64,000 nt of DNA from assembly GCF_003967355.1 (NCBI RefSeq), contig NZ_BIFH01000036.1, forward strand, positions 101,740 to 165,739. The letters run 5' to 3'. The DNA is from Embleya hyalina (lineage in GTDB: Bacteria; Actinomycetota; Actinomycetes; Streptomycetales; Streptomycetaceae). The position numbers and the translations under genes are program-made. Of the stretch, positions 17,927-28,999 are shown in pieces (position 1 is the first letter of the stretch; the number at the start of each line of letters is the position of its first letter). The notes beneath the pieces were generated by a model. That model made no database searches. It was given only the letters and a program-made list of their open reading frames with translations, and was not told where the DNA came from.

Positions 17927-19810
17927 TCACCCTTGGGTGCCCGAGTAGCCCGAGAAGTCGAAGGACGCGGCGATCCGATCGACCGTCGCGTCCAGCCTCG
18001 GCGGCATCGCGAAGGTCTCGATCGAGAGCTTCGTGACCGGCAACCACCACACCCGTGGGTGATAGGAGGAGCCGTTGTCACAACCGGCCGTCCAGCGCCG
18101 GTAGTCGGCGGACTTGTTCCCGACCGGGCGCAGGCCTCGTTCCACGATCGTCGAGGACGTGGTCAGCGCGCTGCCGCGAGGGATGGTGCCGCGGCACCAC
18201 GCGTCGCCCTGCCAGACCCACCCGGAGCCGGATTCGAGGTCCAGCGCCCGCCCCCATTCGTCACCGGGCGGGTCCGGCAGGCGGATCTCCACACCGTCCA
18301 CCGCGCACCCGTCGTTGGGGCGACCCAGGAGCGCGGTGGGCGGCAACACGCACACCACGTTCGGGCCGTCCGTGCCCTGCTCGACGGTCCAGCCCGCAGG
18401 CACGGCGAACGTGATGCCCCGGAGGCTGTGCCGCGTCTCACCGCCGGAGTTCGGCGGTACCGCCGGGGCGCGGGTCCCGGCGGTCGTGGGTACGGCCGCG
18501 GTGGTGGGCGCGGTACCGCCGGCGGTATCGCCGCCCGATGACGCGCGTCCTGCGGCGGAGGGAGGGGTCGAGGGGGTGCCCGTGGTCGGTGGGTCGGTCC
18601 GATGGGCGGCGGGGGAGGTGTCGTCGACAAGCCTGGGCACGGCCACCGCCGTACCCAGGGCCAGCAGGCAGGCCAGGACGGCGGCCGCGATCGGGCCCGC
18701 GCGACCGCGCCCGCGGGGTTCGGCGGAGGGCGCCGCCCAGGGTGAGGACGCGTAGGTCGGTATGTGGCTCGGCGGCGGTGCGGGGGCGGCCGTGTCATGG
18801 GGCGGATGCGTGGGCAGCGGGTGGGTGGCCGACGGGCGCGAGTCGCCTGCTGGGGCAGCGGGGTGGGGCGGGGCGGCAGGCGGGGGAGCCGGTGTGGGCG
18901 GGCCGGACGCCGCGGGAGCGGGTAAGGAGCCGGCGTCCGCCCGGTGGGCGGGAAGCATCGTGGTGACGGCTTCGGGGAGCCATGTGTCCGGGGCCGAGTG
19001 CGCGTCCACGCCGAGTGCTTGGAGGTAGGTCAGTACCTGTGCGGCGGGTGGGCGGTCCTCGGGATCTTTGGCCAGACAGGACCGGATCAGGCCTCGGAGT
19101 TCGCGCGGAACACCGTCCAGATCCGGCTCGCCGTGCACGACGCGGTACACCACGGCCTCCACACGGCCGCCTCCGAAGGGTGGCCGGCCGGTCGAGGCGT
19201 AGGCCAGGACGCCACCGAGCGCGAACACATCCCCCGCGGGCCCCACTTCGATGTCGAGCGCCTGCTCGGGGGCGAGATAGCCGGGGGAGCCGATGGTGCT
19301 GCCGGTGCGCGTCAGCGCGGTCTGCTCGCCGATCCGCGAGATGCCGAAGTCGATCACGCGCGGGCCGTCCTCGGCCAACAGCACGTTGGACGGCTTCAGG
19401 TCCCGATGCACCACCCCCGCGGTGTGCAGCGCGGCCAAGGCCTCGGCGAGGCCGCCGGCCAACACCCGTACAGCCTCGAGGGGCAGCGGTCCCTGCTCGG
19501 CCACCGCCGCGTGCAACGACGGCCCGGGTATGTAGGCGGTGGACAACCACGGCTCGTCGGCATCGGCGTCGGCGTCCAGCACGGGTGCGGTGAAGAAGCC
19601 CTGCACCCGACGAGCGACGTCGATCTCGCGCCGGAACCTGGCCCGGAAGTCGGGGTCCTGGGCCAGATCGGCGTGAATCACCTTCACCGCGACGGGCCGT
19701 CCACCGGGCGATCGGCCCAGATAGACCCGTCCCATACCGCCGGCGCCGAGTCGGCCATGGATCGTATAGGGCCCGATCCTCGTCGGATCGCCGGCTTGGA
19801 GCTCGCGCAT
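17927..19810 (-). CDS. Membrane-anchored Ser/Thr protein kinase (Hanks type)
   Basis: A 627-residue sensor kinase. The catalytic domain covers about residues 14-270: glycine loop GRLGAGGMGRVYLG, Lys43 in VAVK, HRDLKPSN (135-142) and DFG (154-156), so it should be active. A Pro/Ala-rich juxtamembrane linker (about 285-365) leads to one membrane helix (about 372-395). The outer part has another Pro/Thr-rich stretch and a roughly 170-residue C-terminal domain starting at SLRGITFAVPAGWTVEQ, with several Cys residues and no PASTA repeats, so its ligand is not peptidoglycan of the usual kind. The ATG at 19810 opens MRELQAGDPTRIGPY, a normal actinomycete kinase start. A possible partner is the SPOR-like small gene upstream. 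Confidence 0.92.
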   Translation of the reverse strand: MRELQAGDPTRIGPYTIHGRLGAGGMGRVYLGRSPGGRPVAVKVIHADLAQDPDFRARFRREIDVARRVQGFFTAPVLDADADADEPWLSTAYIPGPSLHAAVAEQGPLPLEAVRVLAGGLAEALAALHTAGVVHRDLKPSNVLLAEDGPRVIDFGISRIGEQTALTRTGSTIGSPGYLAPEQALDIEVGPAGDVFALGGVLAYASTGRPPFGGGRVEAVVYRVVHGEPDLDGVPRELRGLIRSCLAKDPEDRPPAAQVLTYLQALGVDAHSAPDTWLPEAVTTMLPAHRADAGSLPAPAASGPPTPAPPPAAPPHPAAPAGDSRPSATHPLPTHPPHDTAAPAPPPSHIPTYASSPWAAPSAEPRGRGRAGPIAAAVLACLLALGTAVAVPRLVDDTSPAAHRTDPPTTGTPSTPPSAAGRASSGGDTAGGTAPTTAAVPTTAGTRAPAVPPNSGGETRHSLRGITFAVPAGWTVEQGTDGPNVVCVLPPTALLGRPNDGCAVDGVEIRLPDPPGDEWGRALDLESGSGWVWQGDAWCRGTIPRGSALTTSSTIVERGLRPVGNKSADYRRWTAGCDNGSSYHPRVWWLPVTKLSIETFAMPPRLDATVDRIAASFDFSGYSGTQG

Positions 19811-19888
19811 CGATTCCCCCTGAGTCGATGGGTGTCCCTGCCCCCGCGACGCCGACCCCCCGGTCGACCACTTGCCCGGCGACCGCCG

Positions 19889-20410
19889 TCAGCGCGGCGC
19901 GTGCGTCACGAGGTCGAGCAGATCCTGCCGGCGCATGACCGCCCGCGGGTCCCGAATCCGCAACGTGACGGCGGCGCGGGTGAGATGGTCCCGGGCCCGG
20001 CCGGGTGCGGACACGGGATGGTCGGCATGCCCGGATCCGGCATCGGCCCCCGACTCCCGCTCTCCGGCGGCGGGTTCGGCGGTGTCCCACGCGGCGCGGA
20101 ACACGGTCGCGATGGTGTCGGGCTCCAACCAAGAGTCGTCCCGCGACGATTCGCCGACCCGCTGAAACGCGGCGAGGAACGCGGCGGCCGAAGGCTCCGG
20201 ATCCGCCGACAGCGCCTCGATCAGGTCCGCGGCGTCGGCCGGCGTCGGACAGGTCGGGACGGGTGGCCCGGCCACCCAGTACATCTGCTTGTGCGGCAAC
20301 CCGGATTCGATCACCAACCGCCCGGCGATCGCGCCGACCCGGTCGGCGTAACCCCGGATTCGGAAACGTGCGCCATTGTCGTCCTGGCGCCACGGCTCCC
20401 ACTCGTTCAT
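19889..20410 (-). CDS. Small protein with SPOR-like N-terminal motif
   Basis: A 173-residue cytoplasmic protein. Its N-terminus, WRQDDNGARFRIRGYADR and then HKQMYWV, resembles the short actinobacterial proteins annotated as SPOR-domain proteins, which contain a DDNGNRYRV...HKQLYWV pattern. The remaining 100 or so residues are acidic and Gly/Ser-rich in the middle, with an Arg-rich end, and are not recognised. The ATG at 20410 has GAGGGAC 10 bases before it; a TTG three codons upstream is also open. It is 78 bases upstream of the kinase gene on the same strand, so the two may be co-transcribed. Confidence 0.6.
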   Translation of the reverse strand: MNEWEPWRQDDNGARFRIRGYADRVGAIAGRLVIESGLPHKQMYWVAGPPVPTCPTPADAADLIEALSADPEPSAAAFLAAFQRVGESSRDDSWLEPDTIATVFRAAWDTAEPAAGERESGADAGSGHADHPVSAPGRARDHLTRAAVTLRIRDPRAVMRRQDLLDLVTHAPR

Positions 20411-20479
20411 GCGACACAATGTCCCTCGTTCGAGTGATCACCGGGCGCGGCAACGCGACACTCCGCTCCAATACATCGC

Positions 20480-22576
<2,097 letters not shown>

Positions 22577-22626
22577 TCAATGATCATCCACGGCCCGGGC
22601 CCGCGATGTGCCTCGATGCGGCCCGC

Positions 22627-23124
22627 CTACGCGGCACCGCTGCGCAGCAGCGCCACCACCCCGTCCACGCCCTCACTGCGCAGCCGCTCCACCACGCGTA
22701 CGCCCTCGAGGCGGGTCTTCATGTCCTGCGGGGTCAGGCCTCGCTCCAGGCACGCGGCCGCGAGCTTGAACTCGGTGGGCAGGATGCCGGCGGTCAGCCA
22801 GGCCAACACCTGGGCCGCCGTCAGGTCCAGCTGGGTCCAACTCGTCGCCATCGCGTGGCGCTGCTCGGGAGTGGTCCGGGGGTCGATCTGCTTGATCACC
22901 CGACCGATGTCGAGTACGCGCGTAGCGTCCCGATTGGGAGCCGCCGTGGGCGCCGGCGCCGGGATTACCGCGCGCGGCACCGACTGCGCCTGACGGCGCT
23001 GCTGCGGCGGCTGGTGTTGTCGATTGGACCGGGTCGGCGTTTCCGAACTGCGCCGACGAGGCCGCCGACCGTCGAGGAGATTGGCCAGCATGGCCTGTTC
23101 GACGGCATCGAGATCTTCCACCAC
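22627..23124 (-). CDS. Hypothetical protein with basic Gln/Pro-rich linker
   Basis: A 165-residue cytoplasmic protein. Residues 1-18 form a short acidic helix (VEDLDAVEQAMLANLL), followed by a disordered Arg/Gln/Pro stretch to about residue 65, then an all-helical C-terminal part with WTQLDLTAAQVLAWLTAG and CLERGLTPQDM. I do not recognise the family. The start is GTG at 23124, with AAGGGTGA eight bases upstream. It is divergent from the anti-sigma-type ATPase and lies 83 bases ahead of the MFS gene on the same strand. Confidence 0.6.
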   Translation of the reverse strand: MVEDLDAVEQAMLANLLDGRRPRRRSSETPTRSNRQHQPPQQRRQAQSVPRAVIPAPAPTAAPNRDATRVLDIGRVIKQIDPRTTPEQRHAMATSWTQLDLTAAQVLAWLTAGILPTEFKLAAACLERGLTPQDMKTRLEGVRVVERLRSEGVDGVVALLRSGAA

Positions 23125-23363
23125 AGGTAGTCACCCTTCTGGAATCCGCACCGTGCACAATCCGGTCATTCGCGAAGGAATGCCGTTGTTCGGCGCTCAC
23201 AATCACACGCCGGGAGGGACGTGGACTGCGATGGTCTTGCCCATGTCGACCTTCGCTCACACACGCGACCGATCATCGAATCGTAGCGATGTGACGAATC
23301 GTCAACCGTGCGCCCGCAAGCGCGCCGGTCAGTACGCTGAGGCGCGGTGCCGAAAGGGGTGAC

Positions 23364-23786
23364 ATGGGAACGGGATACGAGCGATCCTGCTGGTTCACCC
23401 TGCCCGCCCAACCCGCCTCCGTCGCCCAGGCCCGGCGCGCCCTCGCAGACCATTTGACCTATTGGGGACTGCCCTACGGGCACGACCTGGGCTACGCCCT
23501 CAAGTTGGTCGCCTCCGAACTGATCACCAACTCCGTCGAACACGCGGCCGTACTGTCGCCGGAGGTCTCGGTGACGTGCACCGTGCACGACGGCTGGCTG
23601 TGGCTGGGTGTTCGCGACCGCCATCCCTACCGTCCGGTCGCCCTGTTGGAAACGGTCGACGACACGTCGGGCCGCGGTCTGCTGATCGTCCGCAACATCG
23701 TCACCGAACTCGCCGGTCAGATTCACATCGAGGCCCACCCGGACGGCAAGACGTTGTGGGTGATCCTGCCGTGGCCGGTCGCCTGA
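23364..23786 (+). CDS. Anti-sigma-factor-type ATP-binding protein (RsbW/HATPase_c_2)
   Basis: A 140-residue GHKL-fold protein of the large streptomycete RsbW-like group, which bind and release sigma factors or anti-anti-sigma proteins. The N-box is LVASELITNSVEHA (about residues 48-61), the second ATP motif is VRDRHPYRPV (about 86-95), and the G-box is DTSGRGLLIV (about 103-112). The ATG at 23364 follows AAGGGGTGAC, a strong site. No cognate sigma factor or STAS partner adjoins it. Confidence 0.88.
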   Translation: MGTGYERSCWFTLPAQPASVAQARRALADHLTYWGLPYGHDLGYALKLVASELITNSVEHAAVLSPEVSVTCTVHDGWLWLGVRDRHPYRPVALLETVDDTSGRGLLIVRNIVTELAGQIHIEAHPDGKTLWVILPWPVA

Positions 23787-23803
23787 TCCCTCTCCGCGGC
23801 GGT

Positions 23804-23822
23804 GCGGGCGTACCACGCCCGC
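23804..23822 (+). terminator. Short hairpin after the RsbW-like gene
   Basis: Inverted repeat GCGGGCGT / ACGCCCGC with a three-base loop, 18 bases after the stop. The stem is short and there is no T-run, so it may be only a weak terminator. Confidence 0.45.
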
Positions 23823-24550
23823 GGTGACGCCGTGCGGCCGAACTCGTCGTAGAGACGCGTGAGATCGGCCGAGTCGGACGGGTGATGGAGCGCCCTGCGG
23901 GTGCGGGCTCCCGTGCGGACGCGCGGAATGGACGGGTGTTCCCTTGCGCGTGCGACCCTCGGCGCCTGCGGGACAGGGGCGTTCGTATCGTAACCGCATG
24001 ACGGCGATGCGTGATGGCGATCGACGGATCACGCGATCGTCGCGGGGATATCCTCCACAAGTGCCCCGAGGCGTCCCGAAGTGGTGCAAGCTCCTTGTGG
24101 AAGTGAGGGGTGCGCCGCTTGGCTTCCCCTCGTCCGTCCCGATCGCCACGCCGGCGGAGGGGCGGATCCGCCCAGGCCCACGGGCATGTTCGCGGGCCGG
24201 CGAGGGCGGACGGAAAACCGGCTCGGAGCCGCCTGTTCCGGCCGTAGACGTCGCTCCTACCGGGAGGTTCGTATCGTGCGGAGGATTCCTCCGGACCGCT
24301 CGGTGGCGACGTTTCGGGCGGCGGTTCGCACCCGCGATCGGTGCCGTGCCCGCCGGCGTCGCGGATCATGACGAGGGGTCGCCATCGCGCAAAGCCCGCA
24401 CACGCGGGCCCGTCGCGGGACATGATTCTGATAACCGACGGATTGCCGTACGGTGAACGTCCCTCGGAGCGGTGGCGAATGGACCGCGTCCACGACCCGA
24501 ACCGTAGTCCGTCCCACGGCCGTGCAGACCAGGGGAGGTACGTACCGCAC
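23823..24550. other. Long gap upstream of the siderophore synthetase gene, no gene seen
   Basis: About 730 bases without a convincing gene. The open frames here lack family similarity and coding bias and have no ribosome sites. A short inverted repeat GCGTGAT/ATCACGC lies around 24010-24036. I looked for the TTAGGTTAG-type iron box expected for siderophore genes and did not find a good one. A GGGGAGG element at 24534-24540 serves the downstream gene. Confidence 0.6.
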
Positions 24551-26464
24551 ATGTCGACATCCGCGGAGGCGCTTCCGGAGCCGGCGCGACCGGGCAGCCC
24601 TCGAAAGCCCACCCCGGGGCCCGCCGGCGACGAACCCTCGCCGGCGCGCGACCATCCGGCCCACGTCGAACCCGAACACCCGCGCACCGGCGCGGTACTC
24701 GGCGCCGCGCGGCACTCCGGCCCCGGCGACCGGGTCTCGACCGATCCGCTGCTCGATCCCGTGCCGGCGCGCGCCGCCGATCACGCGGCCATCGAAAATC
24801 TGCTGCGCTGCCGCATCCGCGAGAGCGGAACGGTGGTACCGGCGGACGGCCCGTTACGGCTTCCGTTGCCCGCGACCGCCAGCACCGTCGTCGCGCCGAT
24901 CCTGTATCGATCCGAGACGGGCATGCACCGATTCGGACCGGTCCGACTGAGCAGCGGCGTCGCACTGGACGCCACCACGCTGGCGGTCCTGCTCGCGATC
25001 GAGGCCGCGCACGGTCGCGTCGGCTCGATCACCGCGATCGCCGACATGACGGATCGGGTCATCGACTCGACCCGGCGGATCGCACACCACCTCTCGGAGC
25101 GTCGCAAGTCGCCCGAGAACATCGCCGGAACCACGCCATTCCTGAGCACCGAGCAGTCGATCGTTCTCGGTCACCCGATGCACCCCTCGCCGGCATCCCG
25201 GCAGGGCATGTACGGACCCTCCTCGCCGCGCTACTCGCCGGAACTCCGCGGCTCGTTCCCGTTGCACTGGTTCGCCGTCGACCCCTCGGTCGCGGTTCAC
25301 GACGGCGACCTGGGGCGGCCCGTGCCGGTAGTCCTCGCCGGCCTCGCCGAGGGCGACGTGAACCTGCCTCCGGGCATGGTCGCGTTGCCGGCACACCCGT
25401 GGCAGGCCCGGGACGTGCTCGCCCGCCCGGGCGTCGCCGCCCTCCTGGATCGCGGCCTGCTGCGCGACCTGGGACCCGGCGGTCCCGCGTGGTCGGCGAC
25501 ATCGTCGCTGCGCACGGTGTACCGCTCCGGCGCGCCCGTGATGCTCAAGACCTCGCTCGGCGTCGAGATCACCAACTCCCGGCGCGAGAACCACCGCGGT
25601 GAACTGCGCCGCGGCCTCGCGGTGCACCGGATGCTCGACGCCGGCCTCAAGCGGGTCATGCATTCCGCCCATCCCGGCTTCGACGTGCTGCGCGACCTGG
25701 GCTGGATCGCCGTCGACATCCCGGGTGGGCGCGGCGAGTCGGGGCTCGAACTCGTGGTGCGGGACAACCCGTTCGGCGCACGCGATCGGGTGCACTGCAT
25801 CGCGGGCCTGGCCGCTCCGCGCCCGGATCTGGGGCGGGGCAGGTCGATGCTCGCCGATGTGCTGTACACGCTCGCCGCGCGCACCGCGACACCGCTTCGA
25901 GAGACCGCGGAGTCGTGGTTCCGGCGCTATCTGGACGTGCTGGTCGCGCCGATCCTGTGGCTGCACGGTGAATACGGCCTGGGCCTGGAGGCGCATCAGC
26001 AGAACACGATGGTCGTGCTCGACACCGACGGCCGCCCCATCGGCGGTCGCTATCGGGGCAACCAGGGTTACTACTTCTCCGCCGAGCGGGGCGCCCGCCT
26101 GGCGCGCTGGCTCCCGGGCGCGGGTCGGGATCTGGGCACGTGGTGCCCCGACCGGGTGATCGACGAACGGCTCGGCTACTACCTGGCGATCAACAACGTG
26201 CTCGGCCTCGTGGGCGCGATGGGCGCGCAAGGGCTGGCGGACGAACGGGCGTTGATCGCGATCTTCCGCGACCGACTGGTGCGCACCCGCACCGATCACC
26301 CGGCCGGACGCCCGCTGGTGGACCGCCTCCTCGACGGTGCCACACTGCGGTGCAAAGCCAACCTGCTCACCCGCGTCGCGGGTCTCGACGAACTCGAAGT
26401 CCCGTTGGAGACCCAGTCCGTCTACGTCGACATCCCCAACCCGATCGCGGACGTACGCGGCTGA
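24551..26464 (+). CDS. NRPS-independent siderophore synthetase, IucA/IucC family
   Basis: A 637-residue ATP-dependent ligase that joins a carboxylic acid such as citrate or a succinyl-amine to an amine or hydroxylamine. Landmarks: GHPMHPSPASRQGM near 208-221 (ATP loop), HPWQARDVL at 282-290, KTSLGVEITNSRREN (about 334-348) and EYGLGLEAHQQNTMVV followed by GRYRGNQGYYFS, all characteristic of the family, with a FhuF-like C-terminal part (LLTRVAGLDELEVP). The first 75 or so residues are Pro/Glu-rich and likely disordered. The ATG at 24551 has GGGGAGG 10 bases upstream; the frame is open further upstream. No decarboxylase or monooxygenase gene is adjacent, so the rest of the pathway is elsewhere. 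Confidence 0.9.
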   Translation: MSTSAEALPEPARPGSPRKPTPGPAGDEPSPARDHPAHVEPEHPRTGAVLGAARHSGPGDRVSTDPLLDPVPARAADHAAIENLLRCRIRESGTVVPADGPLRLPLPATASTVVAPILYRSETGMHRFGPVRLSSGVALDATTLAVLLAIEAAHGRVGSITAIADMTDRVIDSTRRIAHHLSERRKSPENIAGTTPFLSTEQSIVLGHPMHPSPASRQGMYGPSSPRYSPELRGSFPLHWFAVDPSVAVHDGDLGRPVPVVLAGLAEGDVNLPPGMVALPAHPWQARDVLARPGVAALLDRGLLRDLGPGGPAWSATSSLRTVYRSGAPVMLKTSLGVEITNSRRENHRGELRRGLAVHRMLDAGLKRVMHSAHPGFDVLRDLGWIAVDIPGGRGESGLELVVRDNPFGARDRVHCIAGLAAPRPDLGRGRSMLADVLYTLAARTATPLRETAESWFRRYLDVLVAPILWLHGEYGLGLEAHQQNTMVVLDTDGRPIGGRYRGNQGYYFSAERGARLARWLPGAGRDLGTWCPDRVIDERLGYYLAINNVLGLVGAMGAQGLADERALIAIFRDRLVRTRTDHPAGRPLVDRLLDGATLRCKANLLTRVAGLDELEVPLETQSVYVDIPNPIADVRG

Positions 26465-26498
26465 GAGGTTCTCGTACCACCACAGAGGAGACGGCACG

Positions 26499-27440
26499 GT
26501 GCGCGCGAACGTCACGGTCCTGGCGCTGCACCGGCACGAAGGCGAACCACTCGAGTACGAGGACGCGGTCTGGATCGGTGACGGCGCCGGCCGGGGGTTC
26601 TTGCCCCCGGCCGGGCCCGCCTGCAGAAGAGCCCGGGTGGACCGACCCGGCGCACTGCGCGTCGCGCTCGCGGACGGCGCCGCGGAGAGCCTGCTCGCAC
26701 GTCGTTGGGCCGAACTCCTGGTCCGCGCCTGCGGGGCGGCGCCCACACCGCTGCTGTGCGGAGGCACGGGCTTCGCGGACGTGTTGGCGCGGGCGGCGGA
26801 CCGATGGCCCGACCTGACCAGGCGCTACCTGGCCGAACGGGACCGGCGCGGGATGCCGGTACAGCCCTACGAACTACGCAAGTTGACCCGCGGGGCGCAC
26901 GCGTCCGCGGTCCTCGCCGCGCACCTCGCGCCGCACCCGTGGCTGTCGGGGCGGGGCCAGTGGGCCGCGGCGGTGCTCGGTGACGCGTACCTCTTCCAGG
27001 TCCGTGGCGACCGACTCTGGCGCGTGTTCCCGACCTCTCGGCGGATCGATGTCGCGACCAGCAACGGCGCGGATCCCGCGGCGGTCGCCCGACGGGTGCG
27101 GTGCGCGCGGGGCACCTGGACCGACCGCGACCTGCTGTACATCGCCAACGACACGGCGGGCGCGTGGTTCCTGCGCACGGCGCTGGCGGGCGGGCGGCCG
27201 TGGGAGGAACTGCGGGAACCGGCGGCAAGCGGCCCTTCGGAACTCGCCCGATGGGTGGCCGCGCGCCGCCGGGCGGGTGTGCTCGCCGAAGGCGACCTCA
27301 CCCTCGTGCGGGTCGATCCCACGATCGGGCCGCCGCGGCTGACCTCGACCTCGACCTCGGACGCGGAGCCGGCTCTCGCGGTGGAAGCCCCGCCCGCGCC
27401 CGGACCGACAACGGCCGGACCTCGGGCCTGGGCCCGGTAG
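26499..27440 (+). CDS. Unrecognised partner gene of the siderophore synthetase
   Basis: A 313-residue cytoplasmic protein starting at GTG 26499 with AGAGGAG 10 bases before it, only 34 bases after the synthetase stop; the two are almost surely co-transcribed. I cannot assign a family. Distinctive stretches are YELRKLTRGAHASAVLAAHL (about 127-146), GDAYLFQVRGDRLWRVFPTSRR (abridged; about 161-182) and DRDLLYIANDTAGAWFL. The last 35 residues are Pro/Ala-rich and probably disordered. No FhuF 2Fe-2S Cys motif, acyltransferase or NRPS signature is visible. By context it may be a tailoring, substrate-loading or export-related factor, but that is inference. Confidence 0.65.
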   Translation: MRANVTVLALHRHEGEPLEYEDAVWIGDGAGRGFLPPAGPACRRARVDRPGALRVALADGAAESLLARRWAELLVRACGAAPTPLLCGGTGFADVLARAADRWPDLTRRYLAERDRRGMPVQPYELRKLTRGAHASAVLAAHLAPHPWLSGRGQWAAAVLGDAYLFQVRGDRLWRVFPTSRRIDVATSNGADPAAVARRVRCARGTWTDRDLLYIANDTAGAWFLRTALAGGRPWEELREPAASGPSELARWVAARRRAGVLAEGDLTLVRVDPTIGPPRLTSTSTSDAEPALAVEAPPAPGPTTAGPRAWAR

Positions 27441-27521
27441 CGCCCGCGTGCGCTCGACCCGACCCGCGCGGCACGTGGCCCGCGGCGTCGCCGCGCCGCC
27501 GGCCGCGGACTCGGCTGCACG

Positions 27522-27562
27522 GATGGGGGTGGGACCGCCCACGGCACCGTCCCACCCCCATC
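27522..27562. terminator. Bidirectional terminator between convergent genes
   Basis: Perfect 14-base inverted repeat GATGGGGGTGGGAC / GTCCCACCCCCATC with a 13-base loop. It lies between the siderophore partner gene (ends 27440) and the phosphoesterase gene read from the other strand (ends 27580). Confidence 0.85.
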
Positions 27563-27579
27563 GGCTCGGTCGCCGCTGA

Positions 27580-28785
27580 TCAGCAGGCGCCCTGGTCCTC
27601 CCACACGCCCCACGAGCCGGTCGTGCCCGGCGTCTCGCCGCGCGTCCACCACTTGGCGCGCCAGGTGCGGTTGTTCCACACCACGGTGTCGCCGTTGTTG
27701 TACGTCATCGACTCCGTCCACGGCTTGGCCGCCGCGCACTTGGTGTGGAGCGGGACGTTCAGCTCCTTGATCCACTGGTTGCGCCGGAAATCGCGCGCCT
27801 TGATCGTCACCCGGTCGTTCGCGACCTCGACCTGAAGCCCGCTGTTCTCCAACCCGTCCAGCGCGCTCTCGCCGCCGGTGCCGTTGTCGGTCCACTGGGT
27901 CTGCACGGCGCCGGTGTTGACGACCGTGAAGCCCTCGAGGTTGCCGGTCCCCGGCACGACCTTGCGCACGGCCCAGTCGGACAGGTTCAGATCCCAGTGT
28001 GTGTGGGACGTGAACAGCACGGCGTCCTTGTGGGCGCCCAGGATGTTCATGAGCCGGTCGGCCTGGAGGTAGTCCGACTTGTAGAGCTTGTTGCGCGTGC
28101 CGGAGACCGTGTCCGGAAGGACGTGGTGCGAGAACACGAACGTGGGCTTGCCCTGCGCCTCCCAGTACTTCATCCGCTGCTCGAGCCAGGTCAGCTGCTC
28201 CTCGCTGAACCAGACCTCGTCCCACTTGGTCGGGTCGCTGTACTTCATGTACTTCTCGGTGCCGAGGAACAACATCGGCACGCCGTCGACGACGCGTTCG
28301 TAGTAGACCTTGTCGAGCCCGGTGAAGTCGTAGAAGTTCTGGAACAGCGACTGCTCGGTCGTGCCGTTCGGCCAGGTCTCCTGGCACAACTTGTCCGGGT
28401 TGCAGTACTTGGGCACGTAGAACTCGTGGTTGCCGATCGTGAAGTACGTGTTCGCCGGGTGCGGACGCGAGTTCAGGACCTGCTTCACCTGGTCGTACTC
28501 GGCCTTGTAGCCGCGCGGCGTGATGTCGCCGTTGACCACGAGCGCGCGGCTGTCGGGGTTGACGACCTTCAACTGATCGAGCGCCCGGCCGAAGTCCGCC
28601 AGGTCGCCCTGTACGTCGCTGACGACGTTGAAGGACACCTTCGCGGGTGCGGCGGAGGCCGCGCCTGCGGGGGCGGCCGCGCGGGGAGCGGGGCGGTTCT
28701 CGGCGTACGCGGCGCCCGCGCCCGCGGTGAGGGCGAGCGCGGCGCACACGGCGGCGATGCGCCGGTGCTTGCGGATGTCGGGCAT
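27580..28785 (-). CDS. Secreted metallophosphoesterase with C-terminal chitin-binding module
   Basis: A 401-residue exported enzyme. Residues 1-30 form a signal peptide (RKHRR, hydrophobic core, AYA cleavage). The calcineurin-like core shows SDVQGD, NGDI, GNHEFY, SHH and TSHTHWD in order, which supply the two-metal site. The last 45 residues, with YNNGDTVVWNNRTWRAKWWT and WGVWEDQGAC, form a CBM5/12-type carbohydrate-binding module that targets chitin or similar polymers. The ATG at 28785 has GAGGA in front; upstream frame to 28827 lacks support. The substrate could be a phosphorylated wall polymer, nucleotide or phosphodiester released from biomass. Divergent from the AbiEi-like gene. Confidence 0.88.
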   Translation of the reverse strand: MPDIRKHRRIAAVCAALALTAGAGAAYAENRPAPRAAAPAGAASAAPAKVSFNVVSDVQGDLADFGRALDQLKVVNPDSRALVVNGDITPRGYKAEYDQVKQVLNSRPHPANTYFTIGNHEFYVPKYCNPDKLCQETWPNGTTEQSLFQNFYDFTGLDKVYYERVVDGVPMLFLGTEKYMKYSDPTKWDEVWFSEEQLTWLEQRMKYWEAQGKPTFVFSHHVLPDTVSGTRNKLYKSDYLQADRLMNILGAHKDAVLFTSHTHWDLNLSDWAVRKVVPGTGNLEGFTVVNTGAVQTQWTDNGTGGESALDGLENSGLQVEVANDRVTIKARDFRRNQWIKELNVPLHTKCAAAKPWTESMTYNNGDTVVWNNRTWRAKWWTRGETPGTTGSWGVWEDQGAC

Positions 28786-28999
28786 GGCGATCCTCGGGAC
28801 GGGAGGCGGTGGGGACGTGCCCATCACACCGGTTGGGGCCGGCCGTCCGGCGACCCTTGACGATCATGAAGGTGTCGAACAACTGAAGATCATCCGCGAA
28901 TCCGGCAAAGCACGCCTCAAGTTGTCCACAAGTGCCCGGTTGTCCACAGCTCCCCGTCGCCGGCACCACCCGGTCGGCCGCGCGGACCAGGATCCGGGA

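Noticed and set aside
23944..24456. A 170-codon plus-strand frame in the gap before the siderophore gene
   Set aside because: No ribosome site, no coding rhythm and Arg/Gly/Pro-rich translation; treated as non-coding.
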